Assembly: GCA_947396885.1 (NCBI GenBank)
Contig: OX377206.1
Location: 51,319,631-51,383,630, forward strand
Direction of reading: 5' to 3'
Origin: Heligmosomoides polygyrus polygyrus
Lineage: Eukaryota > Nematoda > Chromadorea > Rhabditida > Heligmosomidae
DNA: 64,000 nucleotides
Below the pieces are notes generated by a model that had not been told where the DNA came from, made no database searches, and was given only the letters and a program-made list of their open reading frames with translations. Positions 39,902-49,324 of the stretch are shown here, in pieces. Numbering within the stretch: position 1 is the stretch's first letter; every line of letters starts with the position of its first letter. The translations under genes and the position numbers were made by a program.

Positions 39902-41010
39902 CAGGGATGCGCGGAATTTCCGTTTCCGTGTTCTGAATTCTGGTTTTCCGCCGTTTTTAGTCCCTCAGTTCCGTTTCGTGTTCCGCTCTCTTTTGGACCA
40001 GAAGACAGAACGGAAATGGTGCTCATCACTCACTGATTGTTTTGCGCTGCCTTCATTTAACTCGAAAAAGTTAACTTGAATTAAAGTTGAACTTTCATTT
40101 AACTTGAACTTAAACGAAAGACTGAAAAAAGAGATCAACTATGCGTCGCCTTTTCTGCGATTGTGTTGCTTTCAAACTGTTGGTGCATCCTGATGTCGAG
40201 ATAGTGTGATAAGCAAATTGGATTCTTTTTTTTTTCTTGAAACGATGCACTACCGAATAGTATAAGGCCAAAGAAGGCTTCACGAATGTTCGAGTCAAGG
40301 ATCAATTTCCTTATCCGGAGCATGCTTATCATTTTACTTAATAATCTTAGATCTGCTTTGTAACACCAATTCTAGATCAGATTTCTACAAGCACTCTTGG
40401 GTTGCCAACATTGCTTTCCATAGGGACATTGGATCTATTCTAGTCGAAGGGGGCATGCGGCGTCCTGCTTCTCCACCACCTCCTTTGAGTTTGTCCCAGA
40501 GCTTCAGCTACTGCCAAATGATACAATTCTCTCCATGCGAACTCAGAGAGTCGGTGTCGTGTCGTGGGTGTTGAATGCAATTGTAACCTTAATGGTGCCC
40601 CCTCCCACATGGGATAGATCCGGGACATTTAATAAAACCGGTCAAGTGTTATAAGTGGATTCATTGTGTTTAAAATACTTTCTTCCTATTTGGAGAAACA
40701 TTTGGACTAAGGTTTTTCACACTAATATTGTTTGAAAATGCATCTTAGTTTGGATACGAATACAAGGATTTTTATTGCAATACGTTGCTGGATGGAAAGA
40801 GTCGCATGCTGCTCCGCCGCCCGCTCCTAAATTCGTTAACGGCAGATTAGTTATTACTACCATTATAGAAACATATTTATGAAAAATTAAATAAAGTGTT
40901 GAGTTTTGAGTTATTTCCGTATTTCGTATTCCGGTTTCCGCCCATTTTTGACCTCTTCCGTTCCGAATTCCGTGCTCCGCTTTTCTCGAAAAAATTTACG
41001 CACATCCCTG
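39902..41010. mobile_element. Non-autonomous hAT-type element, 1.1 kb
   Basis: Ends are CAGGGATGCGCGGAA (39902) and, at the right, the reverse complement of CAGGGATGTGCGTAA. They match the usual hAT CA-GGG start. The flanks are GTGTTAAA and GTGTTAAC, an 8-base duplication with one mismatch. Subterminal TTCCGT/GTGTTCCG/CCGTTTCCG repeats occur at both ends, in addition to a 0.8-kb interior with no transposase. A different hAT family from the 11.9-kb element. Confidence 0.82.
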
Positions 41011-41014
41011 GTGT

Positions 41015-41515
41015 TAACTATATATTCACCGGTATCAAACCAAATTCACGACCTATCTCGTGAACTGTGTGTGTTTGTGTACATCTACGCTATCGTTGCT
41101 GATAGGATCCACTGCAAATACGACGCATTGAGAGGTAACTCAAATGAAATCACAAAGGGACCATATTTACTTATTAAAAGCAGTAATCGTGTGCAAATTG
41201 ACTGCTGTGATCACGCAAGCACACTATAATAATGACACAATGTGTGCAAAAACTTTGGCGATACCGGCGATCGGGCCATAAAGCTCAATTGGTGCGCCCG
41301 AGAGGCGACATCGCTATCCACTGTGCCAACCGACCACACTCGGTGGGGTGGGAGCAGGACATGGTGAACTTCGCGCTCACGTTTTCACACGCTTTCTACC
41401 GCTCACAGAAGAGCATTCCGAAACAATTAACTATAGTTTTGGACTCCCCACACGAGACCTTACATGCATCGCAAAAGCTCACCGCTAGTTTGGAGGCTCT
41501 CCTTGTTAGAACAGA
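41015..41515 (-). repeat. Dispersed repeat with tRNA-like A box, minus-strand copy
   Basis: Inverted counterpart of 38108-38480 and of the piece after 39573. On the minus strand it carries TGGCACAGTGGATAGCGATG. Together with the plus copy it forms a large inverted pair around the RTE and hAT-type insertions. The minus-strand tRNA-like block lies at about 41290-41335. Confidence 0.65.
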
Positions 41516-42040
41516 CAATAGAAGCAATCCCGATGTTGTAGTCTTCCAAGAAACAGGAACGGATGTAATTACACTCTTATACTTTGGCCCTTAAGAAGAA
41601 AACATTTTCGTTGAGTACCGATGTCCAATAGGAGACAAATCTGCCATCTATTTTTTAGTCTGTTTTGCTTGAGATTTCCCTCTTTTTGAAATACGGTCCC
41701 TCTCGTTATAACGCGTTTAAAGGGACAGGAGAAATCCGCGTTATAAAGAGAGTCGCATCCCAACCGGAGCTGACCTTCTTCACATTCATTTAGGCGCACA
41801 TTTATCTAAAATCGACTTCAGTGACTAGCTATGACTATAGCAGCAACATATACGACCACCAAAAGTATGAAAGCATAAAACAACATCTGATTATTAACGA
41901 AGCCCTGTCCTTAGGAATACACTGTATAAACATGACAACTATGTGTGAGGAGTAACGAGGAACAAAGTAGGTTACACATTGTCAACAACAAGAATATGTA
42001 AACTAATGCTGCAAGACCAATTGTTGCGATCAAAACTCTC

Positions 42041-42112
42041 GCGCCGAGCGGGACTCGAACCCGCACTTCCTGCCTTCCGGGCGGGGTGTTGGCCCACTAT
42101 TCTATCAGTGAA
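42041..42112 (-). tRNA. tRNA-like sequence, probably a pseudogene
   Basis: On the minus strand the T arm is perfect (GCGGG-TTCGAGT-CCCGC), a B box is present, and an A-box-like TAGAATAGTGGG lies upstream. The anticodon stem can form with one mismatch and a CCGGAAG loop, but the base before the anticodon is C instead of T and the acceptor stem is weak. Its 5' part has been copied as an 18-base inverted duplication (42091-42130). I would not call it functional. Confidence 0.45.
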
Positions 42113-42130
42113 CTGATAGAATAGTGGGCC
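42091..42130. repeat. Perfect 18-bp inverted duplication at the tRNA-like 5' end
   Basis: GGCCCACTATTCTATCAG and its exact reverse complement separated by TGAA. Confidence 0.92.
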
Positions 42131-43154
42131 GGTAAATGGCTGGTAAACTGCACGCCACATTCGCAATATCCTCGCTGCAAATGGCTTGTCAGCACTCCCC
42201 ATCATTTGGTTATGTTGTGTGCGATCAAACAGCTCGGTAGCTGTACTCCTGGCCGAAAAGCAGAGGATGCAGGCACAATCCCGCATGGCACAAGAGTTCT
42301 AATTACAACAAAATCTTCTCCTACAGTTCATAACCTCTATACCAGTCGCTCTAAGCTCAAAATAAATATGTAGGACTTCGTTTTGAAAAATCTGAGTGCC
42401 ACCCCACATCTTCTCCCGTTACTGATAGAGGAAATTTCCTCACAAATGGCAACTTCTTACGACAACCGCAAATCAATCTTCCAATGTGCTCGACATGACT
42501 GACTATGAACTGACTATGACTTTGTACGTTTTCGAACAACGTTGTCATGCGTTCAATATCTTGTTGCACGGGTAAGGCTCATGACCATGAGCGAGGCAGC
42601 ATAATGGTAGGTCTGATCACAAACATAGTCAGCATCTCGGCCGCCTTCAATTTCCGTCTGAGACCGGAGTTGCGCCGTGACCGCGTTATAACGTGGGTGT
42701 CTTTGAACGAAGAGTTTCGGAACAGCGCTATAACGAGAGTAGCGTTATATCCGAAGCGTCCTAACCGGTGTGGTTTGTATTAGCGTGAAAGTAAGGTGGC
42801 CCGTTCCCAAAAAAACGTTACGTTATATCGAGAGTCGCGTCTTATCCGGAGGCGTTATAACGGGAGGGACTGTAGGTTGAAGCAGTGAAGGTCATCCGCT
42901 CGAACACTGCGACATACAAGTGCCGCGTGCAGGCTGATTTCCTGGATCAGTTGTACCAGAGAATAAACGCGGGGCGATGTTAGCACATGCAACCGTAACG
43001 GTGAAGACACCAGGTTCTGTGTGTTGGAGAGACCTCCACCGTGTATAGAGGCTCTGCTTCCAAAGTTCTTCTGCAGAGAAGGGGATGAAACTATGCATTC
43101 GCAAAGTTCTGGCATTTCATCCAGATAGCTGTGATTGTGGTATAATGTGCGTGC

Positions 43155-43580
43155 TTCTTTAAACACAAATAGACTGTTCAAGTTCGTCGATCGAAGCCCA
43201 GCTTACCCTGTCGAATAACTGTGCACTCTGCGAGCGAATTTGCATCTAACTAGCCACTTAGGAATTCAACCGCCAGAATGAGCGCGCACATGTCCGAAAT
43301 CAACGTACATCGCAAAACGTCGCATCGCTTCGCAAACCTAAACTTTTCGGTGAAATACTGATTTTTGTTATCTGATAGCTCGTTGACTGACATTTGATGT
43401 TCATCTAATTGCGTTTCTGAGTGTGATCGTTTGAATACGAACAAACTGCTTAAATTTGTTCTTCGAAGCGCAGATTACCTCATCGAACACTGTCCGCACT
43501 AACTCTGCGAATGAATTCGCAGCTAGCTGGCCGCTTACGAATTCATTTGCCAGAGTGAGCGCGCACATTGTTCGAAATAG
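43155..43580. repeat. Diverged tandem duplication, about 275-bp period
   Basis: 43155-43300 and 43428-43578 align by ACAAA(T/C)(A/T)GACTG, TTCG..CGAAGC, CTCTGCGA and AGAGTGAGCGCGCACAT-like blocks. No gene. Confidence 0.55.
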
Positions 43581-43929
43581 AGGTACTGGCTGAGCCACCA
43601 TCTGGAATCGCCTGTGTTCTGTCACATCTCGAACAGATTCTTAACGATAATCGAGAAATGGGCCTTCACGAGACATGCGAGGAACGACGATAAAGAAAAT
43701 CACGAAACTCAGCCTTCCTAGTTTGCTTTCTTCCATGTTGTTAACAGACATACTAGATATACGTTTAAAATAATAATTGGATTCCGGGGGGGGGGGTAGT
43801 GTTACTAAGTTGTAGGTAGGCTAATAATTGAGGGAGAAATGTAAAGATAGCAGCATGCTCCAACAGATCGATCCTGGCTCACTACTGTTTCATTGCTGAG
43901 CATCAATGGCGTGGTACCGCTGGCTCTAA

Positions 43930-44265
43930 GGCCTCGTGCATACTTCCCGTCGCCGCGATTGAATCGCGGCGATGAGTTTTGCAGAGCGACGCGGAAGAAT
44001 TTGAATTTCTCTGTGCTCGTCGCGTCGCCCATCGCTCTACAAGGGAGCGCGACGGCGATCCGTCCAGGATCAACGCTAAACACCGCGCGCGGCGCGAAAA
44101 AGTATGCCATGCCCGCGATGGGCGCGGGGAGCCATCGCGCATGCCGACCGCCACTGTTGCGGCGGCCGCGGCGAGGTTTTCTTTGACTATTCGGCCGCGT
44201 GCGGCGGAATCGCCATGAACTGAGCGCCGCGATGGCATCGCGGCGATGGAAGTATGCCCCCGGCC
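43930..44265. mobile_element. GGCC-ended foldback MITE (copy 3)
   Basis: Begins GGCCTCGTGCATACTTCC and ends with the near reverse complement (GGAAGTATGCCCCCGGCC). Arms continue through CGTCGCCGCGATTGAATCGCG-like palindromes. TAA flanks both ends (43927-43929 and 44266-44268), a 3-bp target duplication. The GC-rich interior produces long spurious frames on both strands; none is a real protein by family resemblance. Confidence 0.8.
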
Positions 44266-44565
44266 TAATGCCTGGGTGCGAGCGCGGCAGGTGTGCGACC
44301 CGACTGAGGAGCGTTGCACTCGGGTCGACTTGCAACTCACGGCCGGCACTGCGATAGACGGAAGAGTAAAATCTTGAACATTCCAAAAAAGCACTGTTCT
44401 ACATTAGCGGAAAGCCCCTTCTCTAATTTAAAAAACTACCGCGTTCATTTCTGTTTAAAGCAAACGTAAAGAGTAAGGAGAGAAAACGTAAAGAAGAATT
44501 GACTTTAAGCGATTTTAGACGTTAAAAACCATCTGGTTCCGGTTGTGATACTATCCACTGTCAGC

Positions 44566-44683
44566 ATGTCAAATCTTGTGAATCCAGCTGACGGCCGGAA
44601 AAGGTTCGCCTCTTCTAGTTGTACTGCAAAAACCGTTACAGATGCTTCAAAACTGAAACAATCCAATGCAGCAAGCAAAACAG
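44566..44683 (+). CDS. Candidate first exon of an unknown gene
   Basis: ATG at 44566 opens 39 codons (MSNLVNPADGRKRFASSS, then KTVTDASKLKQ) ending exactly at AACAG|GTGAGT (44684). CTGTCAG lies just before the ATG and could be a trans-splice acceptor. No second exon is recognisable downstream before the MITE at 44791. Ser/Lys-rich, no domain. Confidence 0.3.
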
Positions 44684-44790
44684 GTGAGTTTGTGGGCAGT
44701 AATTAGAGTAGTCTTTCCGTTTTAAAGATCGATTTTTCCATCACACCTAAAAAGAGCTACCCTACATCTACATTAGATATCATAAAAATA

Positions 44791-44888
44791 CAGTACACCC
44801 GCCACATTCAACCAAATGGCTTTTGCGACGCAAAAAACGCGTTTTTGCGTCGCAAACGCCATTGGTTGAATGTTTAGCGGCGGTACTG
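44791..44888. mobile_element. 98-bp palindromic MITE with TA flanks
   Basis: Starts CAGTACACCCGCCACATTCA and ends with the near reverse complement (TGTTTAGCGGCGGTACTG), flanked by TA on both sides. The two halves fold almost completely, with TTTGCGACGCAAAAA paired around an ACGCG centre. Fits a Tc1/mariner-type miniature element. Confidence 0.82.
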
Positions 44889-45004
44889 TATATTTATAAG
44901 AGGGTATCGATAATTGTGAAATAGGAGGGTTAATTCGAAGAAATCGCTCTTGACTTCTAATTGTAGGAAAGGCTGGTTGGCCGAATTCGGCAGTGTTTAC
45001 CCTC

Positions 45005-45540
45005 AAATGTTAAATGTTCCGAAGTTATAATATTGGTTCGTCTATACAAGTCATACGTATTGGCTCATTTGAAATATTGCTTGCCTTTATGGAGCTCCAG
45101 AACAAGAAACTATGTGCTCGAAATCGAGAAAATACAGAGGCTTTTTGCAAGGCTTTTATGGCATCGTTTTTCGAATCCTACGGATCGCCTTTTCCTCCCT
45201 AGGAATGAAAATCGTCTGAAGCTTTTTACCACTTCAAGTCCGCAGGATAATATCTGAGCTGGTCTTTTGCTTTCGCATTATCAGGAACAAGGTGAATCTC
45301 TCAGCGTGCCAGTACTATGTCTTTCGGTCCGTTAATTCAAGGCGAAATAGATTCTGCATCTCCTACCGTAGAATCCAGCGTGCCATCAGAGATAAGCTGT
45401 TCAATATTGTACTCTAGATGGTTCCGTCTCTTACCCATTGACGACTTCGAAGCCCAATCGGGCTCAGTGTTCAGACGCAAGTTGGTGATTATTGCCTTTC
45501 GGGGCGATCTCAATTTCAATGAGAAGTGCTTTTAACGTAA
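45005..45540 (+). pseudogene. CR1/jockey-like LINE 3' coding fragment
   Basis: The frame 45033-45257 reads LYKSYVLAHLKYCLPLWSSR, then EIEKIQRLFARLLWHRF. This is the thumb region after the reverse transcriptase that in this LINE group precedes the C-terminus. The continuation to about 45535 ends with LRSPR/FRRKL-like residues in shifted frames. It overlaps in protein position with the end of the 34229-34757 copy, so it is an independent relic. Confidence 0.6.
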
Positions 45541-45936
45541 TGTTTTCCAGTGAACCGGTGGATCTTTCTCTCATGGATCGTTAACCACTGATTGAATGCT
45601 GCCATTCTTTTGTTCAATCAACTAGTGCCTAGTGGAGCAACGGTTTTCCTTTAGTAGCATTGGGTCACTATGTCTGTTGCTTTCACCTAGTAAGCAGTAT
45701 GGCAGTATTCACAACATTGAGCAAAGAACTTATTCCTTTATTTTAATACCGATTAGTTCCTTATGCACCTACTTTTTGTGCTGTTTCTATAATAAAACGT
45801 TTTTGTTCACTAACGTACTTCGTCTCTTTCTGCTTTTCTAGATGTATCAGTACGAGTGCGGTTGGTCCTCTTCTGGTCCTATGGAGGCATCGCTGTGAGG
45901 TAACAGAGTGGAGCAGCTGCGCGCCTTGGTACAACC

Positions 45937-45937
<1 letters not shown>
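45541..45937. other. No recognisable gene
   Basis: AT-rich flank of the LINE fragment. Nothing further identified. Confidence 0.4.

Positions 45938-45976
<39 letters not shown>
45938..45976. repeat. (TA)n microsatellite
   Basis: About 19 uninterrupted TA dinucleotides. Confidence 0.98.
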
Positions 45977-45980
<4 letters not shown>

Positions 45981-46255
45981 CATATATAACTTATTGATGT
46001 AGCGTTTAGATAATTAGCAAAACGTGTCCTGTGGGTGTAATTATATCGGGCTAGCCAGGAAGTCTGCCGCAGTGGGCAATATATAGGTCAACGAAGACAC
46101 TACTCAAAAGCACTAATTATTTCAAATATTTTTAAAAAGGCCATTCAATGAGGATTCCAAACATTTCGTTATTTTGTACACGTATCTAATCAGCGTAAAA
46201 TTTTAATCAGCGAAAATTGAGTGGAATCATTTTCAAAGTCTATGTAAGGAAAATT

Positions 46256-46270
46256 ACTGTAACTATGTCA
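46256..46270. repeat. 15-bp target duplication, left of RTE family 3 copy
   Basis: ACTGTAACTATGTCA is repeated exactly at 50681-50695, immediately after the (GAA)n tail. Confidence 0.93.
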
Positions 46271-46332
46271 GTGGCGATGTCCGTTCCTCCACGTGGTGCC
46301 ACTGGAAGCTGCTCGCTTTGTGAGCTAAGCTA

Positions 46333-46380
46333 AGCACGGACACTCGAATGCAGGCGACAGACCATTCGAGTGTCCGTGCT
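46333..46380. repeat. 18-bp inverted duplication replacing RTE 5' sequence
   Basis: AGCACGGACACTCGAATG and its exact reverse complement, spacer 12. In the sister copy (about 61333-61367, minus strand) the right arm position holds a different sequence containing CCCTTGTGACAGGCC, so here the original bases were replaced. Confidence 0.9.
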
Positions 46381-47867
46381 GGCCTACGAAGACCCATGTC
46401 ACATCACATGGTGTATGATAAGTCATGTTTTTCGAGATTGTGCTACGGCGTCCGCGGGAGCCGACGCGCACTCGCAGAGCCCGGCGAGTGTGAGAAGTAT
46501 GCGAGGGTCCCTGATGCGAGGACGGCATCGGGGGCAACTGAGCCAGTCCGAAAGTCCCGTAACGTAGGCAAGACCCGCGTAGCAACGCTGAATGTGGCTA
46601 CGTTGGCAGACCGCTCGTGCGAGTTGGTTGAAGCACTGGAGCGTAGAAGAGTTGACCTCTGTGCGGTGCAGGAGACGAGATGGTCCTGCCGCAAGTCAAG
46701 GGACATAGGACGAGGCTTTAAGGCCGTGGACCAGTGCTGGTTCTGGGACTTCCACACGGAACGGCCTTAAAGAGTTTTAGAGCCTGCTTGATGAGAAGAC
46801 AGCAGAGGTACCGCCGAAAGATGTCATCATAGTCGCTGGTGACCTTAATGGTACGTAGGTGCTGCGAAATACGGGTACAGCTGTCATGGTGGTTTCGGAT
46901 ACGGATCTCGTAACGCCGATGGTGAGCGCATTCTTGAGTATGCGGAATCGCATAATCTCACCATTGTGAACACCGTTTTCCGAAAACGCGACTCCCATCT
47001 CATCCCATACTAGAGTGGGAGCCCCAAGTCTCAGATAGACTTTGTCCTTGTCAAGGATCGCGACCGAAGCATTGTCACAGACACGGAGATCGTGCCGTAT
47101 GAGACGGTCGCCCCACAGCATCGACCGCTGATCTGCACCCTAAAGATCGCCCCTCCGAGGCTGAAGCAGATCGAGCGATGCGGTGCTGCGAGAATCAAGT
47201 GGTGGCGAATGAAAGAGAAGGAAGCAGCTGTGATTTCCCGCGTACGGTTGCCGACAGTCACGACTGTCGACAAAACTTGGAAGAAGGCAACCAACGCGAT
47301 ACGCCAAGCTGCAAGGTTAGAACTTGGCATAACGAAACCTGGGCGACGCATGGTCGACAAGCAGGCCTGGCTAGGGACAGATGACGTGAAAGCAAAAGTG
47401 CCAGAGAAGAAGTCGCTCTATCACGTGTTTCTCGGCGAAAAGACAGCCGATAACTGGCGGGAGTACCAAGATGCGAAGAAAGCTGAAATGAAGGCCGTGG
47501 CTGTTGCAAAAACCACTCATTATGGAGATGTCAACGAGAAGCTCGAGTCGCGCAATGGCGAGCGGTATTTGTACCGACTTGCTAAGACCCGCCATCGCCA
47601 AACCGATGATATTGAAAAGTTCTTTGGCATCAATGATGCGAGCGGCCATCTTCTGACAGACCGCAAAAACGCGCTGAAGCGATGGCGTGATCACTTTGAG
47701 GAAATTTCCACTATGGAATTTCTTTACCCGGCCATCCCTTCTGTGGGTTCTGTTCACGGTCCCGTTCACAAGATCACCGTGGAGGAAACAGAAGCGGCTC
47801 TGAAGAAGATGAAGCCATGCAAGGCGACAGGACCGGATGATCTGGCAGCCGATGTTTGGGAGTCGAA

Positions 47868-47928
47868 GCTCTGGTATCCTGCTGAGTGGTTGGCTGAATT
47901 CTCCAACCACTCAGCAGGATACCAGAGC
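47868..47928. repeat. Perfect 26-bp inverted duplication at the LINE-in-RTE junction
   Basis: Arms 47868-47893 and 47903-47928, spacer CTGAATTCT. The left arm is normal RTE sequence; the right arm is its reverse copy, placed between the RTE and the inserted CR1/jockey-like LINE. Confidence 0.92.
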
Positions 47929-49324
47929 TGGCTGGCTTCATAGAGGGTCGGTCAGTTGAAACGGCTGTTCTTATGGAAATGAATGATTGGACTAGAGCCA
48001 GAGAACGTAACAAGAGAGTAGACGTAGTTTTCTTCGATTTCCGAAAAGCGTTTGACAAGGTTTCGCACATCAATTTAATATATAAACTGTCAGCTGTTGG
48101 AATACACCCCAGAATTATCTCTTGGATCCGGAATTTTCTTACTGCCAGAACTTACCAGGTTCGAGTAGGTAACGCGTTCTCATCCGTATACGAAGCGTGT
48201 AGTGGTGTACCACAGGGGGGAGTGCTATCCCCCATTCTGTTTCTAATATATACTTTGGAGATTCCGAAAGCTATAGAGAGTCTTGGAGTTTCAGTCAGTA
48301 TGTATGCTGATGACATTAAGATATATAAGGTCATTGAGTCACCTGAGGATGAGAGTAGAGTACAAACAGCCATTGATTTCATAAGTAATTGGTCTGAGTT
48401 ATGGGAATTACCTCTGGCCGTGAATAAGACTCATGTTCTCGTCATTGGAGATAGATCCGCGTCAACGAATTATTCTATTAGATCCGACGCTTTAAATAGG
48501 GTGGACGAGATTAGAAATCTTGGTTATCTTATTAATAGCGATCTGGATTTTACGCCTCATTACAGAATGTTAGTTAGTAAGGGTCTGACACGTACTTATA
48601 ATCTTTTCCGATTTTTAAAAACAAGAAATCCCAAGTTACTAGTAAGTGCGTATAAAATGTATATTAGGCCAATTCTTGAAAGTGGTACCACTGTTTTCAA
48701 CCCATATAAACTCAAAGATATACGGATGCTTGAAAAATACAAAATAATTTTACCCGAAAACTGATGATGAGCCCAGCTGAATGGCTCGTCTTGTGCCATT
48801 TGGGATGGACTACGCCTCCATCCCAAATGGCACAAGACGAGCCATTCAGCTGGGCTTACTGTTCTCAAAACGCAGAAGAACAATATTCGACCTGGTAATG
48901 ATGTTTGAAATTCTGACGGGCAGGGTTAAAATTGATGCCTCTGAATTCTTTTTAGTAGATCCCCTACCTAGAACAAGTTCTGGCGGTCTAAGAACTACAG
49001 ACGCAGTTGTGAAAAGCCAAATCAGACAACATTTCTTTTCAAACAGGACTCTTCGCATTTTCCGTCCGTTGCTGAGGGATAAGGTGCTTGAGATGTCTCT
49101 TAGTAGATTTAAAATGCTTGTCGATCAACGCATTAAGTAACTTTAAATATGTGATGTGTCTCTCTTTGCTACTGTTCTTTTCTGCATCTCCTGTAGTTGA
49201 CTGGTATTAATTTCATTACATTTGTTGGTTTCATTGTTTGTTTCCCTTATGTTAGTTTTACAGTGTGCAGTTTGGATTGTAGCACCGCGCGATAACTCGC
49301 GCCTCGAAATAAATAAAATAAATA
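47929..49324 (+). mobile_element. CR1/jockey-like LINE, 5' truncated, nested in RTE family 3
   Basis: The frame 47973-48764 carries the reverse transcriptase: VDVVFFDFRKAFDKVSHINL, GVPQGGVLSPILFLIYTLEI, the active site MYADDIKIY, VNKTHVLVIGDRS and LGYLINSDLDFTPHYRML. After a 40-bp snap-back (48770-48856) the C-terminal part continues at 48820-49140 (SIPNGTRRAIQLGLLFSKRR, DLVMMFEILTGRV, LRDKVLEMSLSRFKML). The 3' end is an (AAATA)n tail that abuts resumed RTE sequence. AACC at the RTE edges may be a very short target duplication. Endonuclease is missing. Confidence 0.85.
48770..48856. repeat. Perfect 40-bp inverted duplication inside LINE coding sequence
   Basis: Arms 48770-48809 and 48817-48856 with a 7-base spacer. 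It interrupts the LINE frame: RT sequence runs in from the left, stops at the left arm, and proper protein sequence resumes in the right arm. Confidence 0.93.

Larger units (their letters stand above)
41694..42872. mobile_element. Non-autonomous TA-target (Tc1/mariner- or pogo-like) element
   Basis: Left end CGGTCCCTCTCGTTATAACGC; right end is the reverse complement of CAGTCCCTCCCGTTATAACGC. Both are flanked by TA (41692-41693 and 42873-42874). Further GCGTTATA/CGTTATAT blocks sit near each end. The 1.18-kb body has no transposase frame and holds a tRNA-like segment. Ends of this form are typical of pogo/Tigger-like members of the Tc1/mariner superfamily. Confidence 0.8.

Noticed and set aside
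42041..42112. Functional tRNA gene
   Set aside because: The T arm is perfect, but T33 is missing, the acceptor stem is weak and the sequence lies inside a non-autonomous transposon next to a hairpin duplication.
43805..44394. Long overlapping open frames on both strands
   Set aside because: They lie in the GC-rich palindromic interior of the GGCC-ended MITE. Composition and symmetry keep stop codons rare, and the peptides are Arg/Ala/Pro-rich with no family resemblance.
45938..45976. (TA)n run as an origin or promoter
   Set aside because: It is a plain microsatellite with no neighbouring gene start or other supporting signal.
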